This document shows positions 24,656 through 33,657 of a stretch of DNA of 64,000 bases, piece after piece. This DNA comes from Alphaproteobacteria bacterium (GTDB lineage Bacteria; Pseudomonadota; Alphaproteobacteria; Rhodobacterales; Rhodobacteraceae). Each line of letters opens with the position of its first letter. The first letter of the stretch is position 1. Under the pieces are notes generated by a model. The model made no database searches, was not told where the DNA came from, and was given only the letters and a program-made list of their open reading frames with translations. The stretch lies in the NCBI GenBank assembly GCA_009908505.1, contig JAAAPD010000067.1:124001-188000 (forward strand), in the 5' to 3' direction. The position numbers and the translations under genes were made by a program.

Positions 24656-25596
24656 ACGGTAGAGGGTTCGGCCTCTTCGCTTTCCTGCAGGTATGCACGT
24701 TCGCGCTGCGCCGAGATCATCTGCGCCACGCGTCCAAGGGCGATACCCCTCATGATCAAGCTGGCGGGAAGGAAGGCCCATGCGGTCATCGTCCAGATCA
24801 AAGTATGCGCGTTCGCAAGGCTGATCGGATCGAACATGTCCGAGGCCAGCTTGACGAATGCCGGGATGACGAATGGCAGCAAGAATCCTAAGATAAGGTT
24901 AATCTGGCTGTCTCGTTCGAGCCGCTGCACCACGTCGCCACCGGCGGTCGGATCGAAGGTCGGCAGGTTGATCCAGACGTTGAAGGCGGCGCCATGCTGG
25001 TTCGGCCAGTTTTTCAGGCGCAGCATCAGGATGAACACCACAAGCCCGACGATCGAGATCAGGTAGCTCAGGCCGGCGGCGGTCCGAACGTCCCAGATCA
25101 ACCCGGTCGGCGCGTTGTCGGGCAGCATCAGCACGACCAGGCGCACCGGGGAATAGGGGAAGTCGATGTAGTCGGCCAAGCGCGCCCCGATCATCGCGAA
25201 CAGGTCGGTCATGGTCGAGGGGTCGGTCTTGCCCTGGGCGATCATCGCCATGGAAAAGACCATCAGGAACAGCACGCCATAGCGCAGACGGTTGAAAGGC
25301 GGCGCTTTGCGGAATTCCACAAGGCTGGGATAGGCGGAATTGTATTCCACGAAGGTGAACAGCGCAGCCAGTAGCGCCACAAGCGCAACGGTCTGATTGG
25401 TGTCGTGGGTGGTGCCCGACACCATCAATGATGGCAGGATCACCAGAATGACCATCAATGCCGCGCGGAATACCGCACCTGCGATCCGAGAAACCACTGC
25501 CCCACTTTCCTCAATCCGGCCGGACGCGATACGTTGCCGCGCCCTTGTTTCCGTCTGTGCCCGTTCGCTTGGGTCAGGCTGCCTTTTTGTTGCCAT
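24652..25596 (-). CDS. Hypothetical multi-pass membrane protein
   Basis: 314 residues. A hydrophilic, charged N terminus (MATKRQPDPSERAQTETRAR) is followed by about six hydrophobic segments (MVILVILPSLMVSG, VALVALLAALFTFVEY, VLFLMVFSMAMIAQG, YLISIVGLVVFILML, LGFLLPFVIPAFVKL, TMTAWAFLPASLIM). I do not recognise the family. The ATG at 25596 is chosen because codons upstream to 25749 are unlike coding sequence. The stop overlaps the next gene region, suggesting an operon with the exported EEP-family protein. Confidence 0.75.
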   Translation of the reverse strand: MATKRQPDPSERAQTETRARQRIASGRIEESGAVVSRIAGAVFRAALMVILVILPSLMVSGTTHDTNQTVALVALLAALFTFVEYNSAYPSLVEFRKAPPFNRLRYGVLFLMVFSMAMIAQGKTDPSTMTDLFAMIGARLADYIDFPYSPVRLVVLMLPDNAPTGLIWDVRTAAGLSYLISIVGLVVFILMLRLKNWPNQHGAAFNVWINLPTFDPTAGGDVVQRLERDSQINLILGFLLPFVIPAFVKLASDMFDPISLANAHTLIWTMTAWAFLPASLIMRGIALGRVAQMISAQRERAYLQESEEAEPSTV

Positions 25597-25785
25597 AATT
25601 TTGCCCACTTCCCACTCGTGCCGCAAGACACCATTGTTGCTGGCAAGGAAACGGGGCGGATTTGCGGCGAGACTGGTGCGACATTGCAACCATTCCAAAG
25701 CATTGAAATGCAATGAACTACATCTTGCGGCCGACAGATAACGCACCACAAGAGCGCTTCAGTTTTCTTGGGGGATTGCGGTATG

Positions 25786-25822
25786 AAAAGGGCCGACGCG
25801 TTGGCCGGCCCCTTCCAAAAAA
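25786..25822 (-). terminator. Probable terminator after leuD
   Basis: AAGGGCCG (25788-25795) pairs with CGGCCCCTT (about 25807-25815) with one bulge, flanked by A/T-rich runs on both sides (GAAAAG and CCAAAAAAC). It lies a few nucleotides past the leuD stop and could work in either direction. Confidence 0.6.
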
Positions 25823-25826
25823 CAGG

Positions 25827-26432
25827 TCACACCCAGGGGCGTTCGGCGCTCATCTTTGCCTCGAAGGCATCAATGGAGGGCGCCTTTTCAAGGGTCAGGC
25901 CGATATCGTCCAAGCCGTTGAGCAGGCAATGCTTGCGCCAAGGGTCGACCTCGAAGGTGATCTCGCCACCATCCGGGCCGGTGATCGTCTGGCTTTCCAG
26001 GTCGACGGTGATCACGGCGTTGGAGCCGCGCTCGGCGTCGTCCATCAGCTTGTCCACATCTTCCTGCGGCAGAACGATGGGCAAAATACCATTCTTGAAA
26101 CAGTTGTTGTAGAAGATGTCGGCGAAGCTGGTGGAAATCACACAACGAATGCCGAAATCAAGAAGTGCCCAGGGGGCATGTTCGCGCGACGACCCGCAGC
26201 CGAAATTTTCGCCCGCCACCAGAATCTGCGCGTCGCGGTAGGCGGGTTTGTTGAGAACGAAATCGGGAATTTCGTTGCCCTGCCGATCATAGCGCATCTC
26301 GTCGAAGAGGTTCACGCCAAGGCCCGAGCGCTTGATCGTCTTGAGGAACTGCTTGGGGATGATCATATCGGTGTCGATATTGACCAGCGGCAGAGGTGCC
26401 GCGATCCCGGTGAGCTTGTCGAACTTTTGCAT
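25827..26432 (-). CDS. leuD: 3-isopropylmalate dehydratase small subunit
   Basis: 201 residues, full length for LeuD. It starts [20 protein letters not shown] and carries the signature [19 protein letters not shown] near residues 75-95. With LeuC it isomerises 2-isopropylmalate to 3-isopropylmalate in leucine synthesis. It lies downstream of leuC on the same strand with a DUF429 gene inserted between, so leuC, the DUF429 gene and leuD probably form one transcript. Confidence 0.97.
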   Translation of the reverse strand: MQKFDKLTGIAAPLPLVNIDTDMIIPKQFLKTIKRSGLGVNLFDEMRYDRQGNEIPDFVLNKPAYRDAQILVAGENFGCGSSREHAPWALLDFGIRCVISTSFADIFYNNCFKNGILPIVLPQEDVDKLMDDAERGSNAVITVDLESQTITGPDGGEITFEVDPWRKHCLLNGLDDIGLTLEKAPSIDAFEAKMSAERPWV

Positions 26433-26452
26433 CTTACTTCTCCTTCGCCTTT

Positions 26453-27145
26453 CTAGGCGGTGATTGACATCATCAGACCCATTTCATCTTTGTCAGGGTC
26501 AGGTGGAATTGTTTGGCTTGTCCCTAGGGCCGCACGTTGTGCCGACCAACATAGGATTGCAGCATCAATGACATCGTCCGGTTTCGCCTTAGCATCGTCT
26601 GGAAGGCTCCGCGCGAGCGACGCCAAATCGAACCCGAGCCGCTGCAAGACGCCGGCGCGCCATAGCATGCCCTTTGCTATGGACTTATTTGCTCGGATGG
26701 GCCCTTCGTCAGCAACGCAGAACGACACTTCCGGGTGCCCCTCTTTGATGCGGTTCTGCCCAAGACCGCGCACCGCCTGATCGGCCTCTACAATCTTGGG
26801 CATGATGCCGTAAGTCTGGCGGGAAAGCTTGATGCCCAGAACATCCGCATTCCGGCGAGAGGCCTCTTCGTATGAATTCGCTTCCAAGGCCTGCCGACAC
26901 GGGGTGTTGAAAACAGACGATGCCTTGCCCTTGAGCAGCGCGCGCATTGCCTTTTCAACGGTTCGCCCTGCTGGACCTGAGGAAAGCCCTATCGGTATGT
27001 CGACGATCGCCATATCCGCATCAAGGCCAGACAGTAGCGTCTCGAGACTTTCATGTTCGTGGCCGCATGCTCGTGAAAAGGCGCCGAATTCGACGGATAC
27101 GGCGACCCAGCCGCCTTTGCATCCATCAATTCCGGCAACGCGCAT
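26453..27145 (-). CDS. DUF429 domain-containing protein
   Basis: 230 residues starting [20 protein letters not shown], the typical opening of DUF429 proteins, with [21 protein letters not shown] and a C-terminal [13 protein letters not shown] block. The family has an RNase H-like fold suggested by its acidic residues, but no established function. The ATG overlaps the leuC stop (TGATG) and the gene sits between leuC and leuD, so it rides on the leucine operon. It could be a recent insertion into that operon. Confidence 0.88.
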   Translation of the reverse strand: MRVAGIDGCKGGWVAVSVEFGAFSRACGHEHESLETLLSGLDADMAIVDIPIGLSSGPAGRTVEKAMRALLKGKASSVFNTPCRQALEANSYEEASRRNADVLGIKLSRQTYGIMPKIVEADQAVRGLGQNRIKEGHPEVSFCVADEGPIRANKSIAKGMLWRAGVLQRLGFDLASLARSLPDDAKAKPDDVIDAAILCWSAQRAALGTSQTIPPDPDKDEMGLMMSITA

Positions 27146-28551
27146 CAGTTCATCTCCCTCACATCCGTGAGCCGCCCCGTGACGGCAGCCGCCGCGGCCA
27201 TGGCTGGACTGACGAGGTGCGTGCGGCCCTTGTAGCCCTGGCGCCCCTCGAAGTTGCGGTTGCTGGTCGAGGCACAACGCTCGCCCTCGGAGAGCTGGTC
27301 GGGGTTCATGGCGAGGCACATGGAACAGCCCGCCATGCGCCATTCGAACCCGGCCTCCTTGAAGATGTCGGCAAGGCCCTCTTCCTCGGCCTGGGCGCGC
27401 ACAAGGCCCGATCCGGGCACGACCATGGCGCGCATGCCGTCCTTGACCTTCTTGCCCTTCAGGATCTCGGCCGCGGCACGCAGATCCTCGATCCGGCCAT
27501 TGGTGCACGAGCCGATGAAGACCGTGTCGATCTCGATATCCGAAAGCTTCTGGCCCGGCGTCAGGCCCATGTAGTCCAGCGCACGCTGGGCCGCGCCGGC
27601 CTTGCCGCCCTCGAAGCTGTCCGGCGCGGGTACGACCGCGTCGATCGGCAGCACGTCCTCGGGCGAGGTGCCCCAGGTGACGACCGGCGCGATGTCCTCG
27701 CCCTTGATGGTGACGACCTTGTCCCAATGGGCGTCGTCGTCGGACTTGAGCGTCTTCCACCACGTCATCGCGGCCTCCCACTGGGCGCCTTTCGGGGCGT
27801 GGGGCCGGCCCTTGACGTATTCGAACGTCTTTTCGTCCGGCGCGATCAGGCCCGCACGGGCGCCGCCTTCAATGGCCATGTTGCACACGGTCATACGGCC
27901 TTCCATGGAAAGGTCGCGGATCGCCTCGCCGCAATATTCGATCACGTAGCCGGTGCCACCGGCCGTGCCGGTCGCGCCGATGACGGACAGCGTGATGTCC
28001 TTGGCGGTGACGCCGGGCGCCAGCTTGCCGGTGATCTCGACCTTCATGTTCTTGGATTTCTGCTGGATCAGAGTCTGGGTCGCCAGAACATGTTCCACTT
28101 CGGACGTGCCTATGCCATGGGCCAGCGCGCCGAAGGCGCCATGGGTGGCGGTGTGGCTGTCGCCGCAGACCACTGTCATGCCCGGCAGGGTCCAGCCCTG
28201 TTCGGGACCGACGATATGCACGATCCCCTGGCGCACGTCGCTCACGGGGTAGTAGTGGATACCGAATTCCTTGGCGTTGCTGTCAAGCGCGGCCACCTGG
28301 ATGCGGCTGTCCTCGGGCATCTGGTCGGGGTTTTCGCGGCCCTGCGTGGTGGGCACGTTGTGGTCGGGTACCGCGATCGTCTTGTCGGGCGAACGCACCG
28401 TGCGGCCCGCCATGCGCAGGCCTTCGAAGGCCTGCGGGCTGGTCACCTCGTGAACAAGGTGACGGTCGATGTAAAGAAGGCAGGTGCCGTCCTCGGCCTC
28501 GTGGGCGAGGTGGGCATCCCAGATCTTGTCATAGAGTGTCTTGCCGGACAT
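27145..28551 (-). CDS. leuC: 3-isopropylmalate dehydratase large subunit
   Basis: 468 residues of the aconitase superfamily. It begins [20 protein letters not shown] and carries [21 protein letters not shown] and the iron-sulfur cluster cysteines in [14 protein letters not shown] and [14 protein letters not shown]. It works with LeuD on the isopropylmalate isomerase step. Full length. Upstream, a possible 28-codon ORF and a GC-rich hairpin precede the start. Confidence 0.97.
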   Translation of the reverse strand: MSGKTLYDKIWDAHLAHEAEDGTCLLYIDRHLVHEVTSPQAFEGLRMAGRTVRSPDKTIAVPDHNVPTTQGRENPDQMPEDSRIQVAALDSNAKEFGIHYYPVSDVRQGIVHIVGPEQGWTLPGMTVVCGDSHTATHGAFGALAHGIGTSEVEHVLATQTLIQQKSKNMKVEITGKLAPGVTAKDITLSVIGATGTAGGTGYVIEYCGEAIRDLSMEGRMTVCNMAIEGGARAGLIAPDEKTFEYVKGRPHAPKGAQWEAAMTWWKTLKSDDDAHWDKVVTIKGEDIAPVVTWGTSPEDVLPIDAVVPAPDSFEGGKAGAAQRALDYMGLTPGQKLSDIEIDTVFIGSCTNGRIEDLRAAAEILKGKKVKDGMRAMVVPGSGLVRAQAEEEGLADIFKEAGFEWRMAGCSMCLAMNPDQLSEGERCASTSNRNFEGRQGYKGRTHLVSPAMAAAAAVTGRLTDVREMN

Positions 28552-28595
28552 GGGTGTCCTCTTGGGCTGAGTAGAATGAAGGGGCGTGTCGGTGG

Positions 28596-28704
28596 GCGCG
28601 CCAAGGCGCGCGAGCCGTCATAGACGGGCGAGAATGGTCAGCCGGGCGCCGAAGAACCGCCATGGTAGGCGCGCGCGATCATCCATATCGAAAACACGGG
28701 TCAT
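28596..28704 (-). promoter_or_regulatory. Possible leuC leader: small ORF followed by hairpin
   Basis: On the minus strand a 28-codon frame (28704-28618, ending RLTILARL) is followed within a few bases by a perfect GCGCGCC-TT-GGCGCGC hairpin (28596-28611), then leuC about 45 nt further. The layout resembles a leader peptide and attenuator. Against this, leucine codons are only 4 of 28 and not consecutive, and no T-run follows the hairpin. Confidence 0.25.
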
Positions 28705-28801
28705 GAGCGGGATGTATACCCATGGTGCGAGTCTCGCAAGTGGCGTTGGGCTTGCCCACGGCAGGCGCACAGGACATGCTGCGTCCTGAAAAGGAACGGG
28801 C

Positions 28802-30148
28802 ATGGAACCAGAAGACACACCTGGACTGGCCGAGCAGGCCACCGACATCGCCGAGATTGGGCAAGGGCTGATCGGTCAGGCGCAGGTTTTCCTGGAATCC
28901 TTGCTGCGGCCCTGGAACGCCTACCAGATCGGTATCGCCCTGGGCATATTCGTTCTGGCCTACCTCGTGGGCAAGCCCCTTCAACACAGGTTGCACGAAT
29001 GGCTGCGGGCCCGCGAAGGCTGGCCGAAATGGCGCCTTCGCAGCGCCCTCGTCCTGCACAAGCGGCTGCGGGGGGTCTTGTTCGTGGTGCTGATCTGGAT
29101 CGCCGTGCTGATCATGCGCGAGCTGACCTGGCCATCGCATTCCTACATCCTGGGGATCATCGCCAACCTGGCAACGGCCTGGCTGATCGTCACCTTCGCC
29201 ACAAGGCTGATCGGCAACACCGTCTTGCGCGGCATCGTGCGTTGGGGGGCATGGGCCTGGGTGACGCTGAACATTCTGGGGATTACCGAGCAGACCGTGG
29301 GGTTGCTGGATTCCATCGCCCTGACCGTCGGCGAATTCCGGCTCTCGCTCTGGCTTGTGCTTCAGGCCATCGTCATCCTTGCGCTGTTCCTTTTTGCCGC
29401 GCGGTTCCTGTCGCGGACGACCTCCGCGCGCATCCGCGCGAACGAGGAAATCAGCCCTTCGATGCGGGAACTCACCGTCAAGTTCATCCAGGTGGTTCTA
29501 TACGGTGCGGCCTTTTTCATCGGCTTGCGGGCGGTGGGCTTCGACCTGACCGGGCTGGCCGTGTTGTCGGGGGCCATCGGCGTGGGCATCGGGTTCGGCC
29601 TGCAAAAGGTCGTGTCGAACCTCGTGTCGGGCGTGATCATCCTGATGGACAAGTCGATCAAGCCCGGCGACGTGATCACCGTCGGCGAAACCTTCGGTTG
29701 GATCAACTCGTTGGGCGCGCGCTACGTGTCGATCACCACGCGCAACGGCAAGGAATACCTGATTCCGAATGAGGACCTGATCACCACCCAGGTGGTCAAC
29801 TGGTCCCACTCGAACGATTTCGTGCGGTTGGACATCTATTTCGGCACCGCCTACGGCGACAACCCGCATGACGTGCGACGCATTGCAATCGAGGCGGCCA
29901 AGTCGGTTGACCGGGTTCTGAGTTTCCGCCCGCCCGTCTGCCACATCGTCGGATTCGGCGACAGCAGCGTGGACTATATCCTGCGGTTCTGGATCACGGA
30001 CCCGACACAGGGGCTGACCAATATCCGCGGCAATGTCTTCCTGGCGCTTTGGGATGCGTTTCAGGGCAACGGCATTTCCATTCCCTTCCCCCAGCGCGAG
30101 GTGAAGATGCTGGAAGGGTCCGAGATTTCGACCAAGGCGCTGGATTAG
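28802..30148 (+). CDS. MscS-family mechanosensitive ion channel
   Basis: 448 residues. An N-terminal set of about five membrane segments precedes the conserved MscS pore helix (GLAVLSGAIGVGIGFGLQKV, about residues 250-270). The beta-domain follows (NLVSGVIILMDKSIKPGDVI, then GWINSLGARYVSITTRNGKE), and then the alpha/beta C-terminal domain. It should open under membrane tension to release solutes. It is transcribed divergently from leuC and converges on the XRE regulator, whose 3' end it overlaps by 4 nt. Confidence 0.93.
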   Translation: MEPEDTPGLAEQATDIAEIGQGLIGQAQVFLESLLRPWNAYQIGIALGIFVLAYLVGKPLQHRLHEWLRAREGWPKWRLRSALVLHKRLRGVLFVVLIWIAVLIMRELTWPSHSYILGIIANLATAWLIVTFATRLIGNTVLRGIVRWGAWAWVTLNILGITEQTVGLLDSIALTVGEFRLSLWLVLQAIVILALFLFAARFLSRTTSARIRANEEISPSMRELTVKFIQVVLYGAAFFIGLRAVGFDLTGLAVLSGAIGVGIGFGLQKVVSNLVSGVIILMDKSIKPGDVITVGETFGWINSLGARYVSITTRNGKEYLIPNEDLITTQVVNWSHSNDFVRLDIYFGTAYGDNPHDVRRIAIEAAKSVDRVLSFRPPVCHIVGFGDSSVDYILRFWITDPTQGLTNIRGNVFLALWDAFQGNGISIPFPQREVKMLEGSEISTKALD

Positions 30149-30351
30149 TCCGGAGCAATCTCCAGCAGATCGCCGGGCTGGCAGTCCAGCGCCTCGCATA
30201 ACCTGGCGAGCGTTTCGAACCGGATGCCCTTTACCTTGCCTGATTTCAGCAGGCTGAGGTTCTGTTCGGTGGTGCCGATGCGCGCGGCCAGGTCCCGCCC
30301 TTTGGTCTTGCGCAGAGCCATCATCACATCAAGGCGAACGATGACCCGCAT
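30145..30351 (-). CDS. Small XRE-type helix-turn-helix regulator
   Basis: 68 residues: MRVIVRLDVMMALRKTKGRD, then LAARIGTTEQNLSLLKSGK and ETLARLCEALDCQPGDLLE. This is a compact Cro/CI-type HTH of the YozG-like group usually encoded next to DUF2975 membrane proteins. The start is the ATG at 30351, overlapping the upstream DUF2975 stop (TGATG), rather than the TTG one codon earlier. The DUF2975 partner here is interrupted, so the pair may no longer work together. Confidence 0.88.
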   Translation of the reverse strand: MRVIVRLDVMMALRKTKGRDLAARIGTTEQNLSLLKSGKVKGIRFETLARLCEALDCQPGDLLEIAPD

Positions 30352-30890
30352 CAAACGAATTCCCGGTTTTCTGCGGCAATCCGGCTAGCCTCTGACATGG
30401 ACCAGCCGGTCATCATCAGCAGGCCCGAAACCAGAATAAAGCCGACATCCGAGGTGGTCAGGCTGACAGTAATCGCCCCATCACCTGGCGGGCTGGTCAG
30501 GCTTAGCAAGACCAATCCGATCGGCTTGACCAAAATGCCCAGAACCGCTGATAGCATCAGATAAAAGCCAATCGACCGGATGAGCGGCCCGGTATTTGAC
30601 GCAAGAGGATCACCCAAGCGGTACAGCCGAAACAGCTAGCGCATCCTGAAAATGGCCATCAGCCCGAATAGGATGGGAATGTAGAACACGAAAATACCGA
30701 CCCAATTGGTCCAGGTCGTCCAGACCCGATCGCCGGGAATGGTATAGGCTCCGTCGCCCACCGTGACGTCGACGTCACCCGGCAGAACCAGCATGGCAAC
30801 CAAGAACAAAAGGAACAACGGGCCAACAATTAGGCAAAGGGTCGCCAGGAACTGAAGCGCTGCGGCCAGGCGCGGCAAACGAGTGGACAT
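30351..30890 (-). pseudogene. DUF2975 membrane protein gene split by an in-frame amber codon
   Basis: One continuous minus-strand frame encodes a membrane protein of about 180 residues interrupted only by a TAG at 30636-30638. The N half (MSTRLPRLAAALQFLATL, then WVGIFVFYIPILFGLMAIF) and C half (LGDPLASNTGPLIRSIGFYL, ending SMSEASRIAAENREFV) together match the DUF2975 layout of four membrane segments. The six codons after the stop (LFRLYR) continue the family pattern. TAG is an ordinary stop in neighbouring genes, so read-through is unlikely. A restart at the TTG at 30617 is possible. The downstream XRE partner is intact. Confidence 0.75.
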
Positions 30891-31145
30891 AACCAATTTC
30901 CATTTTTCGATTAATTTTTATTATTTTACGTTTATTTTTGAATGTCAGATCTTGATTCTTTCATTTCAGTCAGACACCGTGATGTCCGCCCATGCAAGGG
31001 CCTGGCCGTCTCTCCCGCGGTATTTTCGACCCAAAGAAGCAAGTTCGCGGAGAGCGGGGCAGGATTCATTGAATTGTCATTGGCGGCTTGCTACCTTTGT
31101 CCCAACCCAGCGTCGGGGTTTTGGCGGCGCGCCTACAGGAGGACA

Positions 31146-31202
31146 ATGTTCTGTCTCTTACTTCATTCGCGGCACATGCCGCAGATGACGGGGCCTCTAT
31201 GA
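31146..31202 (+). CDS. Short upstream ORF coupled to rsfS
   Basis: An 18-codon frame (MFCLLLHSRHMPQMTGPL) starts 4 nt after a near-perfect Shine-Dalgarno (AGGAGG at about 31137-31142). Its TGA overlaps the rsfS ATG (ATGA at 31199-31202). rsfS itself has only a weak ribosome site, so translation of this short frame could deliver ribosomes to rsfS. Whether the peptide is made or matters is unknown. Confidence 0.4.
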   Translation: MFCLLLHSRHMPQMTGPL

Positions 31203-31570
31203 AGACTGCCCCCCAGCCCGCAAGTGCGGATCGGACGCTCGCCACCGTTCTTGCCTCTCTTACCGATGACAAGGCCGAGGACATCGTGCAGGTCGACCTG
31301 CGCGGCAAATCCGAGATGGGCGATTACATGGTGATCGCCTCGGGTCAGTCCACACGCCAGGTCTCGGCCATGTCGGAAAAGCTGACCGACCGCCTGAAGC
31401 AGGAGTTCGGCATCCTGTCCAAGGTCGAGGGCAAGGACAGCGGCGATTGGGTGCTGATCGACACGGGCGACGTGATCGTCCACGTCTTCCGCCCCGAGGT
31501 CCGCGACTTCTACCAGCTGGAAAAGATGTGGCTGTCCCCCGGAGAGGACGGCGCCGTCAAGTCCGGCTGA
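31199..31570 (+). CDS. rsfS: Ribosome silencing factor RsfS (YbeB/Iojap)
   Basis: 123 residues with the family core LTDDKAEDIVQVDLRGKSEM, DYMVIASGQSTRQVSAMSEK, GDWVLIDTGDVIVHVF and RDFYQLEKMW. RsfS binds ribosomal protein uL14 and keeps the subunits apart under nutrient limitation. The ATG at 31199 is preferred; the longer in-frame extension to 31088 is not family-like. The stop overlaps rlmH (TGATG), the usual gene pair. It is the first gene of a run continuing to rppH. Confidence 0.95.
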   Translation: MKTAPQPASADRTLATVLASLTDDKAEDIVQVDLRGKSEMGDYMVIASGQSTRQVSAMSEKLTDRLKQEFGILSKVEGKDSGDWVLIDTGDVIVHVFRPEVRDFYQLEKMWLSPGEDGAVKSG

Positions 31571-32040
31571 TGCGGGTGACACTCTGCGCCGTTGGCCGGC
31601 TTCGCAACGGGCCGGAAAAGGCGCTTGTCGATGACTACCTGGACCGTTTCGACAGGACCGGACGCGGCCTTGGCCTTGGGCCTGTCACCGTTCGCGAGGT
31701 GGAGGACAAGAAGGGCGGCGGCATGGCGGCCGAGGCGGCACTGTTGGACAAAACCATTCCCGATGGGGCCGTGGTATGTTGCCTGGATGAACGCGGGAAA
31801 CCGATGGCATCGCCCGATTTCGCGCACCAACTGGGTGAATGGCGCGACCAGGGCCGGGGCGACGTGGCTTTCGTGATCGGCGGGGCCGACGGGATCGATC
31901 CGGCACTATGTGTCCAGGCCGATTTGGCCCTGTCCCTGGGCAAGATGGTCTGGCCGCACATGCTGGCCCGTGTGATGCTGAGCGAGCAGCTTTATCGAGC
32001 GGCCTCGATCCTGGCCGGATCGCCCTATCACCGTGTATAG
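31570..32040 (+). CDS. rlmH: 23S rRNA (pseudouridine1915-N3)-methyltransferase RlmH
   Basis: 156 residues, a small SPOUT-class methyltransferase. It starts MRVTLCAVGRLRNGPEKALV and carries the SAM-binding knot (CLDERGKPMASPDFAHQL, FVIGGADGID, LSLGKMVWPHMLARVMLSEQ) and the C-terminal YRAASILAGSPYHRV typical of RlmH. It methylates pseudouridine 1915 in helix 69 of 23S rRNA. The start overlaps the rsfS stop. Confidence 0.97.
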   Translation: MRVTLCAVGRLRNGPEKALVDDYLDRFDRTGRGLGLGPVTVREVEDKKGGGMAAEAALLDKTIPDGAVVCCLDERGKPMASPDFAHQLGEWRDQGRGDVAFVIGGADGIDPALCVQADLALSLGKMVWPHMLARVMLSEQLYRAASILAGSPYHRV

Positions 32041-32130
32041 CTTCGCAATTTTCGGCCTTTCACTGAACCGGACGGTTTTCCCCGGCATATGCCTGCGCTA
32101 GAAGCACCAAAGCAACCCAAGGAGAGCGCC

Positions 32131-33657
32131 ATGTCCGCCCCGAAACCCGTTGTTCTTTGCATCCTGGATGGCTGGGGCAAGCGAGCCGAAACCGAGGCCA
32201 ACGCACCGGCCCTGGCCCATACCCCGCATTTCGACCGGATCATGCGCGATTGTCCCAATGGCCAGCTTGTCACCCATGGCAAGGCGGTGGGCCTGCCGAA
32301 CGGGCAGATGGGAAATTCCGAGGTCGGTCACACCAATATTGGCGCCGGCCGCGTGGTGGCCATGGACCTGGGCCAGATCGACCTGGCGATCGAAGATGGC
32401 AGTTTCGCCGAGAACGACGCGCTGATGTCCTTCATAGAAGAATTGAAAGTGACCCACGGCACGGCGCACCTGATGGGCGTGGTGTCCGATGGCGGGGTGC
32501 ATGGACATATCGACCATATCCGCGCAGCGATCGGTGCGATCACCGGCCTGGGGGTGCCGGTGGTGCTGCATGCCATCACCGATGGCCGCGACGTGGCCCC
32601 GAAATCCGCCATCGGGTTCCTTGAACAGCTGGAGGCCGACCTGCCCGAAACCGCGCGGATCGGCACGGTGATCGGGCGCTATTATGCCATGGACCGCGAC
32701 AATCGCTGGGAAAGGGTCGAAACCGCCTATCGCGCGATCATCGACGGGTCCGGCAACAGGTTCGACAACCTAACCCCTTCGAAGATCGTGGCCGGTTATT
32801 ATGACCAGGACCTGACAGACGAATTCCTGCCCGCCACCGTGGTCGGGGACTATGCGGGCGTTCAGGATGGCGACGGCATCTTCTGCCTGAATTTCCGGGC
32901 CGACCGCGCACGCGAAATCCTGCGCGCCATCGGCGACCCGGATTTCGCGGAATTCGACATCTCGGGCCGGCCCGATCTTGCCGGTCTGCTTGGCATGGTC
33001 GACTATTCGACCGATCATAACGCCTTCATGACCACCTGCTATCCCAAGCAGGAGATCGTGAATACGCTGGGTGCCTGGGTGGCCGCGAAGGGATTGAGGC
33101 AATTCCGTCTGGCCGAGACCGAGAAATACCCGCACGTCACCTTTTTCCTGAACGGTGGCAAGGAAGACGCCGAACAGGGCGAGGATCGCTACATGGCGCC
33201 GTCGCCAAAGGTGGCGACCTACGACATGCAGCCGGAAATGTCGGCGGCCGAGGTCACCGATGCCTTCGTGGGCGCCATCGAAAAGGGCTACGACCTGATC
33301 GTGTGCAACTACGCAAATCCCGACATGGTCGGCCATACTGGTGACCTTGAGGCCGCAAAGGCCGCCTGCGAGGCGGTGGATTTCGGGCTGGGCCGGGTGC
33401 TGGCGGCGTTGGAAAAAGCCGGGGGCGCCATGATCGTCACGGCGGATCACGGCAATTGCGAAACCATGGTGGACCCGGAAACCGGAGGGCCGCATACGGC
33501 CCACACCACCAACCCTGTGCCGGCGATCCTGGTAGGCGGACCGGATGGCGCGGCACTGCGCGACGGTCGGCTGGCCGACCTTGCCCCCAGTCTGCTGGAC
33601 CTGCTGCAAATCGACCCGCCGCCAGAAATGACCGGCGAAAGCCTGATCGACCGATGA
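32131..33657 (+). CDS. gpmI: 2,3-bisphosphoglycerate-independent phosphoglycerate mutase
   Basis: 508 residues, the alkaline-phosphatase-superfamily mutase converting 3-phosphoglycerate to 2-phosphoglycerate with two Mn ions. Landmarks: CILDGWGKRAE near the N terminus, the catalytic Ser in QMGNSEVGHTNIGAGR, HAITDGRDVAPKSA, GRYYAMDRDNRWER, and VTADHGNCETM with PHTAHTTNPVP near the C terminus. The ATG at 32131 has a GGAGA site; the in-frame ATG at 32089 lies in sequence unlike the family. The stop overlaps the next gene (ATGA). Confidence 0.97.
   Translation: MSAPKPVVLCILDGWGKRAETEANAPALAHTPHFDRIMRDCPNGQLVTHGKAVGLPNGQMGNSEVGHTNIGAGRVVAMDLGQIDLAIEDGSFAENDALMSFIEELKVTHGTAHLMGVVSDGGVHGHIDHIRAAIGAITGLGVPVVLHAITDGRDVAPKSAIGFLEQLEADLPETARIGTVIGRYYAMDRDNRWERVETAYRAIIDGSGNRFDNLTPSKIVAGYYDQDLTDEFLPATVVGDYAGVQDGDGIFCLNFRADRAREILRAIGDPDFAEFDISGRPDLAGLLGMVDYSTDHNAFMTTCYPKQEIVNTLGAWVAAKGLRQFRLAETEKYPHVTFFLNGGKEDAEQGEDRYMAPSPKVATYDMQPEMSAAEVTDAFVGAIEKGYDLIVCNYANPDMVGHTGDLEAAKAACEAVDFGLGRVLAALEKAGGAMIVTADHGNCETMVDPETGGPHTAHTTNPVPAILVGGPDGAALRDGRLADLAPSLLDLLQIDPPPEMTGESLIDR

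Noticed and set aside
26947-28623. A 558-codon plus-strand frame opposite leuC
   Set aside because: It is antisense to a full-length leuC with all cluster cysteines; His/Arg/Gly-rich shadow composition.
18048-30638. Two in-frame TAG codons (18048-18050 and 30636-30638) as a sign of amber recoding
   Set aside because: TAG ends several normal genes here (ccoI, ctpA, rlmH, the MscS gene, gluconokinase), and the nnrU copy also has frameshifts, so ordinary gene decay explains both.
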